A DNA stretch of 64,000 nt from Microbacterium sp. W4I4 (GTDB lineage Bacteria > Actinomycetota > Actinomycetes > Actinomycetales > Microbacteriaceae): the NCBI RefSeq assembly GCF_030816235.1, contig NZ_JAUSXT010000001.1:2170001-2234000 (forward strand), written 5' to 3'. Both the position numbers and the translations under genes were made by a program. Position 1 is the first letter of the stretch, and every line of letters begins with the position of its first letter. Positions 57,988 through 64,000 of this stretch are shown here, one piece after another. The notes under the pieces are model-generated. The model saw only the letters and a program-made list of their open reading frames with translations, had not been told where the DNA came from and did no database searches.

Positions 57988-59571
57988 TCACTTCGTGAGA
58001 TACACCGTGCGGAAGTCGATGAACTCGTTCGCCGGGATCTCCAGACCCTTCACGTTCGAGGCCGTGGCCACGTTCACGTTGATCTGGAACAGCGGGATCG
58101 CCGGGGTGTCCGCGCGCATGATGTCGATCGCCTTCTGGTACAGCGCAAGACGCTCATCGGGATCGGTGCTGCGCTGCGCCTGCATCGTGATCTCGTCGAA
58201 CTCCTGGTTGCAGTAGCCCAGACGACCGGCGGTGCAGTTGTAGAGACGGTAGATCGTGTAGTCCGCGTCTCCGGTGATCGTCTGGTTGGGCTGCACATCG
58301 ATGTTCCAGCCGTGGGTGCCGTCGTCGTTGACCGTGCTGAAGGTGCTCAGCCAGGTCGCCGCGTCGAGCGCCTTCGGCTCCACCGTGATGCCGACCTCGG
58401 CCCAGGCCGAGATGAATGCCTGCATCATGTTGGCGAAGCCGGCGCCGTTGGCGTTGCTGTAGATCGCATCGACGGTCAAGCCGTCCGCGTGACCCGCCTC
58501 GGCCAGCAGCTCCTTGGCGTGCTTCGGGTCGTACTTCACCATGCCATCGGTCGGCTCCACGCAGCCGAAGGCGGCCACGGGGCAGAACGACTTCATGACG
58601 GCCGCGGTGTCGCCGAACAGCGACTCCTGGATCGTCTTGAGGTCGAGGGCGGCCCACATCGCCTCGCGAACGCGCTGATCCTTCAGGAACTCGTTCTTGT
58701 TGTCGAACCACAGGAAGTAGTAGTTGAGACTGTCCTCCTGCGTGAAGGTCACATTGCTCATGCCCTTCACCTGGTCGACCTGGTCGTGAGGAACGTCGCC
58801 GATCACCTGCGCCTCGCCGTTGGAGAGAGCCGTGATCTTGCCGTTGACGTCGGTGACCTGCTTCATCGTCAGCGTCTTGAGCTTCGCCTTCTCGCCCCAG
58901 TACTTCTCGTTGCGCTCGAAGGCGAAGCGATCGTTGGCGACGTAGTCCTTGATCACGAACGGACCCGTGCCGATCGGCAGCGCCCAGTAGTCGTTGTCGG
59001 CCGCCGCGGTCAGATCGGTGTGCGAGAACTTCGCCTGGCCGATGTAGACCAGCGAGAGCACACCGAGCAGCGTTCCCGAAGAGACGGACGTCTTGATCGT
59101 GACGGTGTGGTCATCGTCGGCGATCACCTCCGTGATCGGAGCGAGCACCGTCTTGAGGGGGCCCTGCTGCGCGATGTAGCGCTCGATGGAGCCCTTGACA
59201 TCCGCGGCGGTGAGGGGCGCACCGTCGCTGAAGGTGACGTCATCACGCAGCGTGAACGTCAGCGTGGTGTCATCCGTCCACTCCCACGACTCGGCGAGCT
59301 TGGCCTTCGGCTTGCCCTCCTTGTCGAGGGTGACCAGCGTCTCCATCGTCTGCGAGATCGCCATCTCGACACCGATCTCGAGCGGGTACTTGGAGATGTC
59401 CGTTCCGGCCCAGCCGTAGGACGGGATGTAGGTCAGGTTCTGCTCTGCATCCGGCAGCGGCTCGGTGGATCCGGCATCCTTGCCTGGTCCTCCCGAACAT
59501 CCTGTGAGCACAAGTGCGGCAACAGCCGCCAGGGCGGCGACGGATCGCACCCTCGCGCGTAGCGATGTCAT
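57988..59571 (-). CDS. ABC transporter substrate-binding lipoprotein (family 5)
   Basis: 527 residues. Lipobox LTGC near residue 25, then a family-5 (oligopeptide/dipeptide/nickel-type) receptor: AQSMETLVTLDKEGKPKAKLAESWEW-like N-terminus and TLTFTLRDDVTFSDGAPLTAADV. AAAGGAG precedes the ATG. It should capture the substrate for the permeases and ATPases encoded just upstream. The ligand is unknown; the downstream polyol dehydrogenase suggests a sugar-like compound. Confidence 0.92.
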   Translation of the reverse strand: MTSLRARVRSVAALAAVAALVLTGCSGGPGKDAGSTEPLPDAEQNLTYIPSYGWAGTDISKYPLEIGVEMAISQTMETLVTLDKEGKPKAKLAESWEWTDDTTLTFTLRDDVTFSDGAPLTAADVKGSIERYIAQQGPLKTVLAPITEVIADDDHTVTIKTSVSSGTLLGVLSLVYIGQAKFSHTDLTAAADNDYWALPIGTGPFVIKDYVANDRFAFERNEKYWGEKAKLKTLTMKQVTDVNGKITALSNGEAQVIGDVPHDQVDQVKGMSNVTFTQEDSLNYYFLWFDNKNEFLKDQRVREAMWAALDLKTIQESLFGDTAAVMKSFCPVAAFGCVEPTDGMVKYDPKHAKELLAEAGHADGLTVDAIYSNANGAGFANMMQAFISAWAEVGITVEPKALDAATWLSTFSTVNDDGTHGWNIDVQPNQTITGDADYTIYRLYNCTAGRLGYCNQEFDEITMQAQRSTDPDERLALYQKAIDIMRADTPAIPLFQINVNVATASNVKGLEIPANEFIDFRTVYLTK

Positions 59572-59646
59572 TGCTATCTCCTTTGATCGGTGAGTCGGGT
59601 ACTGCTGAGGGACAAGGGACTTGCTGCGGTCCCCACTCCGCCGGTG

Positions 59647-60429
59647 TCAGCCGGGCAGGGTGAAAGTCGACGCGACCGGGTGGTGATCGCTGGGGGAGAT
59701 CCCCCTGTCGAAGAACTCCACGACCTCGGCGCTGCGGGGGCGCACGGGGCCGCGGAAGAAGATGTAGTCGATGGTCTTGTGCGGGCTCGCGATCGGCGAC
59801 TTCGGCGTGCCGACGACGTCGCGGAAGGGATTGGGCACGACCGGATGCGTGGGAGGCGCCTGCCGGTTCAGCGCGCTGAACGAGTCGAGATACCCGGCGG
59901 TGCCGATCACCCAGATGGCGGTGGCGATCGCGTTGGTGTCGGAGGCGAAGAAGACGGGCTCATCGGGATGCGCGAGACGGGCGAGCTCCTCGACCACGCG
60001 CCGCGCCTGCGGTGTGCGCTGGTTCACCCCGGTCTCGACCTCGACGGCGTTGCCCGAATAGGACAGATGCGCGGTCGTCCACAGGATCGTGCGGTCCTCG
60101 CCCGTGACCCGCAGGCGCACCCAGAACAGTCGCGCATCGGCATCGTGGATCCCCACGTCCTCCGCACCGTGCTCCACCTCGCTGAACAGCGCGCCGTCCC
60201 ACCACAGATTGCTCTGCCGCTCCCAGCCGGGGAAGTCGTCCTGCACGCGCCGATGACCGGGCATGGCGGCATCCAGCAGGTCACGGGACCACCCGCGGGT
60301 CTCCTGCGTGGCCAGCAGATCGGGTGCACGGCGCTCGTACAGCGCACGCATCGCATCCTCCCGCTCTGCGGCGTGATGATCACCCCACAGGTTGTGCGTC
60401 TGCGCGATGAAGGTGAACGGCGCGGTCAC
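59647..60429 (-). CDS. Endonuclease/exonuclease/phosphatase-family hydrolase
   Basis: 260 residues. EEP motifs in order: THNLWGDH, ATQETRG, TTAHLSYSG, FASDTNA, IDYIFFRG and the catalytic SDHHPV. This superfamily hydrolyses phosphodiesters. Here it is more likely a metabolic phosphodiesterase than a DNase because it sits in the transport operon. The start overlaps the stop of the histidine-phosphatase-like gene. Confidence 0.85.
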   Translation of the reverse strand: MTAPFTFIAQTHNLWGDHHAAEREDAMRALYERRAPDLLATQETRGWSRDLLDAAMPGHRRVQDDFPGWERQSNLWWDGALFSEVEHGAEDVGIHDADARLFWVRLRVTGEDRTILWTTAHLSYSGNAVEVETGVNQRTPQARRVVEELARLAHPDEPVFFASDTNAIATAIWVIGTAGYLDSFSALNRQAPPTHPVVPNPFRDVVGTPKSPIASPHKTIDYIFFRGPVRPRSAEVVEFFDRGISPSDHHPVASTFTLPG

Positions 60430-61085
60430 GAGATCTCCCTCTGGTCGGCCGGGCGCGCCGGCGCGATGTCATGGTTGTAGCGCACGACCTCGCGGCGCCC
60501 GTCCCTCAGACGGAAGGTCGTGACAGAGCAGTTGTCCGGCGCACCGAGCGCCATGTGACCGGGCGACGGGATTCCGAGCATGTGGGCCGCCGCCAGTCGG
60601 ATCGGGTTGCCGCTGGTGAAGACGACGCCGACGCGGTCACCCTCCCCCGTCTCGAGCTCAGCGATCACTCGCTCGATGGCCTCGGCCACGCGATCGCGCG
60701 TCTCGGCGAAGGTCTCACCACCGCCGCGGCGGAGATCCTCCCCGGCCGCCACCGCGGAGACGATCTCCGGATGCCTGCGCTCGGCATCCTCGAGGGTCAT
60801 CCCCGCCCAGTCGCCGACGCTCATCTCCCGCAGTGCGGCGTCGTAGGACACCGGCGCCCCCACCCGGCCGATGTACTGCTGGGCGGTGTCCCGCACCCGC
60901 GGAAGGTCGCTCGAGACCACGACATCCGGATCCGGCACCTCGCGGGCGAACTCCTCGCCGAACTGGGCGACCTGGGCGCGACCGTCCGCCGTCAGCCCCG
61001 AGTCCTGCTGCCCCTGGTAGCGTCCCTCGACGTTCCAGAGCGACTCCCCGTGGCGCACAAGATGCACGACGATGCTGCGACTCAT
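60426..61085 (-). CDS. Histidine-phosphatase-superfamily protein, second catalytic His absent
   Basis: 219 residues. The RHG motif (LVRHGESLWN) and the Arg/Glu set (SSDLPRVRDTAQ, LREMSVGDWAGM) are present. The second catalytic His, expected in a V(S)HGxxIR motif, is missing: the sequence reads FTSGNPIR. It may dephosphorylate weakly or bind a phospho-ligand only. The start at 61085 overlaps the ATPase stop (ATGA); the open frame upstream is not used. Confidence 0.82.
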   Translation of the reverse strand: MSRSIVVHLVRHGESLWNVEGRYQGQQDSGLTADGRAQVAQFGEEFAREVPDPDVVVSSDLPRVRDTAQQYIGRVGAPVSYDAALREMSVGDWAGMTLEDAERRHPEIVSAVAAGEDLRRGGGETFAETRDRVAEAIERVIAELETGEGDRVGVVFTSGNPIRLAAAHMLGIPSPGHMALGAPDNCSVTTFRLRDGRREVVRYNHDIAPARPADQREIS

Positions 61086-61906
61086 GAGCTCTCCGTCAGC
61101 CAAGGGCGCACCACGGGCACAGCCGAGAGAAGCGCCTGCGTGTACGGATGCTGCGGATTCGCGAACAGCTGCTCGGCGGTGCCCTCCTCGACGACCACGC
61201 CCTTGTTGAGCACGAGCACGCGGTCGCAGATGTGCTCGATCACGGAGAGGTCGTGCGAGATGAAGAGGTACGAGAGCCCGAGGTCGGCCTGAAGGTCTTC
61301 GAGCAGGTTGAGCACCTGCGCCTGCACCGACACGTCCAGCGCACTGACCGCCTCATCGCAGATGATCACCTTCGGACGCAGCGCGAGCGCCCGCGCGATG
61401 CCGATGCGCTGCCGCTGACCGCCCGAGAACTGATGCGGGTACCGGTCGGAGTAGTCGGGGTTGAGGCCGACGCGCTCCATGAGCTCCTTCGCCTCGGCGG
61501 TCCAGCGCTCGCGCGCAACGATGCCCGAGTGCACGCGCCATCCCTCGGCGATGAGGTCCCGCACCGTGAGGCGCGGATTCAGCGACGCATAGGGATCCTG
61601 GAAGACCATCTGCATGTCGCGCCGCATCTCCTTCATCTGCCGAAGGGAGAGCTGTGCGATGTCGTTGCCCTCGAAGCGGATGGTGCCACCGGCCGCGGGG
61701 ACGAGGCCGATCACCGTGCGGGCGATCGTCGACTTCCCGGATCCGGATTCGCCGACCAGGCCCACGGTCTCGCCGGGGCGGATCTCGAAGTTCACATCCG
61801 AGACGGCGAGGTTCTCGCCGATCTTCCGCTGCAGGACGGATGAACGCAGCGGGTAGGACACCTTGAGGTGCTCCACGCTCAGCAGCGGGGCGGACGACTC
61901 AGCCAT
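61082..61906 (-). CDS. ABC transporter ATP-binding protein, OppF/DppF type
   Basis: 274 residues. Walker A GESGSGKS, signature FSGGQRQRIG, Walker B VIICDEAVSALDVS, H-loop FISHD. The C-terminus (HPYTQALLSAVPVV) is the oligopeptide-transporter type. It energises the permease pair. It overlaps the previous ATPase gene by 8 bases. Confidence 0.95.
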   Translation of the reverse strand: MAESSAPLLSVEHLKVSYPLRSSVLQRKIGENLAVSDVNFEIRPGETVGLVGESGSGKSTIARTVIGLVPAAGGTIRFEGNDIAQLSLRQMKEMRRDMQMVFQDPYASLNPRLTVRDLIAEGWRVHSGIVARERWTAEAKELMERVGLNPDYSDRYPHQFSGGQRQRIGIARALALRPKVIICDEAVSALDVSVQAQVLNLLEDLQADLGLSYLFISHDLSVIEHICDRVLVLNKGVVVEEGTAEQLFANPQHPYTQALLSAVPVVRPWLTESS

Positions 61907-62936
61907 GCACCAGCACCTCCTCGGAACGGTGGCATGCGGCCGAATGCCCGGGGGCCCAGCCCTCCGGATGCCGCAGCGCGGGCGACTTCTCCCGGCACAG
62001 CTCGGTCGCGAACGGGCACCGCGGGTGGAAGGAGCATCCGGTCGGCAGCGCGAGAAGGTTCGGTGGCGACCCGACGATGGGGTTCAGCCGGTCGCCGGCC
62101 TCCGTGTTGCTCGGAATCGAGTTCAACAGGCCCTGCGTGTACGGATGCGCTGGGTTGTCGTAGACCTCGCGGATGCCGCCGGTCTCGACGATCCGCCCGG
62201 CGTACATGATGGCCGCCCGATCGGCCACCTCGGCGACGACGCCGAGGTCGTGACTGATGAGGATCATCCCCATGCCGGTCTCGGCCTGCAGGTCCGCGAG
62301 CAGTTCCATCACCTGCTGCTGCACCGTGACATCCAGTGCGGTGGTCGGCTCGTCGCCGATGAGCAGCTTCGGTTCGAGGGCGATCGCCATCGCGATCATG
62401 ATGCGCTGACGCTGCCCGCCCGAGAACTGGTGCGGATAGTCGCGGATGCGCGTCTCGGCATCCGGGATCCCGACGCGCTTGAGCAGCTCCAGGGACCTCG
62501 CCCAGGCCTCCTGCTTGGGTGTTCCCCGCCGCCGGCGGAACAGCTCCGCGATCTGCGCGCCGACCCGATGAACCGGGTTGAGCGAGCTCAGCGGGTCCTG
62601 GAAGATCATCGCGATCTCGGTCGCGCAGAGCTCGCGCACCGTGCGGATGGGCGCTGCGGCGAGATCGACGCCGCCATAGAGGATCCTGCCTCCGACGATG
62701 GATCCTGCCGGCTGCGGAAGCAGCGCCATGATCGCCTGCGCGGTGACCGACTTGCCCGAACCCGACTCGCCCAGGATGGCGACGGTCTGGCCCGCACGCA
62801 CGTCGAAGCTGACGCCGTCCAGCGCCCTGACGACACCGGCCGAGGTCGAGAACTCGACCTGAAGGTCCTGCACGCTCAGCAGCAGTTCGTCCGGGCGGGC
62901 GACGGCCTGATCGGATGCCTGGGAGATCGTCATCAT
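61899..62936 (-). CDS. ABC transporter ATP-binding protein, OppD/DppD type
   Basis: 345 residues. Walker A GESGSGKS, signature FSGGQRQRIM, Walker B LLIGDEPTTALDV, and the C-terminal oligo_HPY domain with the Cys cluster CSFHPRCPFATELC that may hold a metal centre. The start at 62936 overlaps the permease stop (ATGA). Partner of the ATPase at 61082. Confidence 0.95.
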   Translation of the reverse strand: MMTISQASDQAVARPDELLLSVQDLQVEFSTSAGVVRALDGVSFDVRAGQTVAILGESGSGKSVTAQAIMALLPQPAGSIVGGRILYGGVDLAAAPIRTVRELCATEIAMIFQDPLSSLNPVHRVGAQIAELFRRRRGTPKQEAWARSLELLKRVGIPDAETRIRDYPHQFSGGQRQRIMIAMAIALEPKLLIGDEPTTALDVTVQQQVMELLADLQAETGMGMILISHDLGVVAEVADRAAIMYAGRIVETGGIREVYDNPAHPYTQGLLNSIPSNTEAGDRLNPIVGSPPNLLALPTGCSFHPRCPFATELCREKSPALRHPEGWAPGHSAACHRSEEVLVHG

Positions 62937-63823
62937 GCGCTCCTCAGCTTCGGGTCGAATCGATCGCGCAGCGCGTCGCCGAGCACACCCGTGGCGAGCA
63001 CGAGAGCGGCGAGCGCGATACCGGGAAGGGTCGAGATCCACCAGGCGGTGCCGAGATAGGCGGTGCCGTTGTTGATCGTGCTGCCCAGGCTCGGGATGCC
63101 CAGCGGCACGCCGACACCGAGGAAGGAGAGCGCCGCCTCGAGCAGCACCACATGGCCGAACTCGACGGTGGCGACCACGAGGATCGGCGCCAGGCATCCG
63201 GGCAGCAGCGTGCGGAAGATGATGTGCCAGTGGCTCGCCCCGAGAGTGCGGGCGGCCTCGACGTACTCCCTGCTGCGCAGGGTCAGCACCTGACTGCGGG
63301 TGACGCGGGCGAAGACCACCCAGTTCGTGATGGAGATCACCACGATCACGTTCCACAGGCTCGACCCGAGCACCGAGGCGAGCAGGATCGCGAGCAGGAT
63401 CGAGGGGAAGGCCAGCTGCACGTCGGCGATGCGCATCAGCACGTTGTCGACCCAGCCGCCGAAGTGGCCGGCGACCAGACCCAGCACCACGCCGATCACT
63501 CCTGCGACCAGCAGCGAGGCGACGCCGACGGTGAGCGAGACCCGGGCGCCCATCATCATCTGGGCGAAGAGATCCTGCCCGACCTGATCGGTGCCGAAGA
63601 CCGCGAAGGATCCGTCGGGCAGTGTCGTTCCGGGGGCCTTGAGCCGCTGCAGCACCTCGGTCCGCAGCGGGTCGAAGCCGTACAGCATCGGCACGATGAT
63701 CGCGCCGACGATGAACAGGCCGAGGACCACGAGGGGGATCGTGATGCGCGCGGTGACGCCGCGGCGAGCCCGAGCGGCGCGCTGCATCGTCTGCACGGCG
63801 ATGGTGGGAGGCAGACCGGTCAT
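62933..63823 (-). CDS. ABC transporter permease, OppC/DppC type
   Basis: 296 residues. About six membrane segments and the EAA loop EYVEAARTLGASHWHIIFRTLLPG typical of family-5 permeases. The start MTGLPPTIAV at 63823 overlaps the upstream permease stop (ATGA), so the open frame to 63916 is not used. Confidence 0.95.
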   Translation of the reverse strand: MTGLPPTIAVQTMQRAARARRGVTARITIPLVVLGLFIVGAIIVPMLYGFDPLRTEVLQRLKAPGTTLPDGSFAVFGTDQVGQDLFAQMMMGARVSLTVGVASLLVAGVIGVVLGLVAGHFGGWVDNVLMRIADVQLAFPSILLAILLASVLGSSLWNVIVVISITNWVVFARVTRSQVLTLRSREYVEAARTLGASHWHIIFRTLLPGCLAPILVVATVEFGHVVLLEAALSFLGVGVPLGIPSLGSTINNGTAYLGTAWWISTLPGIALAALVLATGVLGDALRDRFDPKLRSA

Positions 63824-63999
63824 TTCGCGAGCCTCACTCTCGGGTCGAGATAGCCGTACACGAGATCGACGAGCAGGTTCACGATCACGAACGCCGCGGC
63901 GATGATGACCACGCACGCCTGCACGAGGTTGTAGTCGCGGGCGAGGATCGATGACACCAGCAGCCTGCCGACGCCGGGGAAGCTGAAGACGGTCTCGGT
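63820..63999 (-). CDS. ABC transporter permease, OppB/DppB type, cut by window end
   Basis: Only the C-terminal 59 residues are in the window (TVFSFPGVGRLLVSSILARDYN ... LDPRVRLAK). The FSFPGVGRLL and DYNLVQACVV pattern is the end of a DppB-type permease. It continues past 64000. Confidence 0.88.
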   Translation of the reverse strand, partial: TETVFSFPGVGRLLVSSILARDYNLVQACVVIIAAAFVIVNLLVDLVYGYLDPRVRLAK

Positions 64000-64000
64000 C

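Noticed and set aside
1-64000. tRNA genes, attachment sites or integrase marking a mobile island
   Set aside because: None was recognised on reading; island status rests only on gene content and composition.

Overview
This is high-GC actinobacterial chromosome. The overlapping panC-panD-panB cluster, the many TAnnnT boxes 6-7 bases before an ATG (leaderless transcripts), and the gene set (mycothiol-era formaldehyde dehydrogenase, AarF/UbiB kinase, IclR/PadR regulators) point to the Microbacteriaceae, probably Microbacterium or a close relative. The species cannot be fixed from sequence reading alone. No rRNA, tRNA, CRISPR array, transposase or integrase was recognised.

Layout. 0-11.7 kb is mixed housekeeping and accessory: end of a GntR regulator, a zinc-ribbon short-chain dehydrogenase relative, an M4 protease followed by an emfourin-like inhibitor, RNase HI with a long tail, a secreted SGNH esterase, an MscS channel, an ArsR/AHSA1 pair, a SnoaL-like protein and an XRE regulator. 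12-23.5 kb is carbon metabolism and its control: AarF/UbiB kinase with PadR, IclR divergent from malate synthase G, a ketoglutarate-semialdehyde-type dehydrogenase divergent from a second IclR, then alcohol dehydrogenase, a frameshifted MHS transporter and an HpaI-type aldolase. 23.6-28.2 kb holds a sugar O-acetyltransferase, the pantothenate operon and a PfkB kinase.

28.3-45.1 kb is an accessory and defence-rich stretch with several AT-richer genes. It has a truncated Fic gene inserted between a transporter and a kinase, a HepT/MNT toxin-antitoxin pair whose antitoxin carries a Phd-like head, a DUF4143 ATPase behind tandem 23-base repeats, an HsdR-N-like nuclease, a NUDIX enzyme, an SRA-like plus PD-(D/E)XK nuclease, a MazG plus GIY-YIG/helicase pair, a two-gene SLATT plus divergent GTP-cyclohydrolase-II unit, a uracil-DNA-glycosylase-like protein, a lipoprotein, and HicB-like and Phd/VapC antitoxin-toxin genes. 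The SLATT/cyclohydrolase pair is the best candidate for a little-described conflict system.

45.2-47.4 kb has a formaldehyde dehydrogenase with a GlcG/HbpS-like partner and the remnant of a sensor/LuxR regulator. 47.4-53.6 kb has a pRiA4b ORF-3-like protein, a membrane protein, and a 1238-residue modular protein ending in an HETQH metallopeptidase domain. 53.8-64 kb reads leftward as one long catabolic and uptake region: oligopeptide-type ABC transporter (two permeases, two ATPases, lipoprotein receptor), an EEP-family hydrolase, a histidine-phosphatase relative, an FAD oxidoreductase, two unknown proteins and a mannitol-dehydrogenase-family enzyme. Many of its genes overlap by ATGA.

Gene ends are often marked by unusually long hairpins built from locus-specific repeated arms. 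Most long reading frames antisense to the genes listed are GC-driven shadows and were left out.
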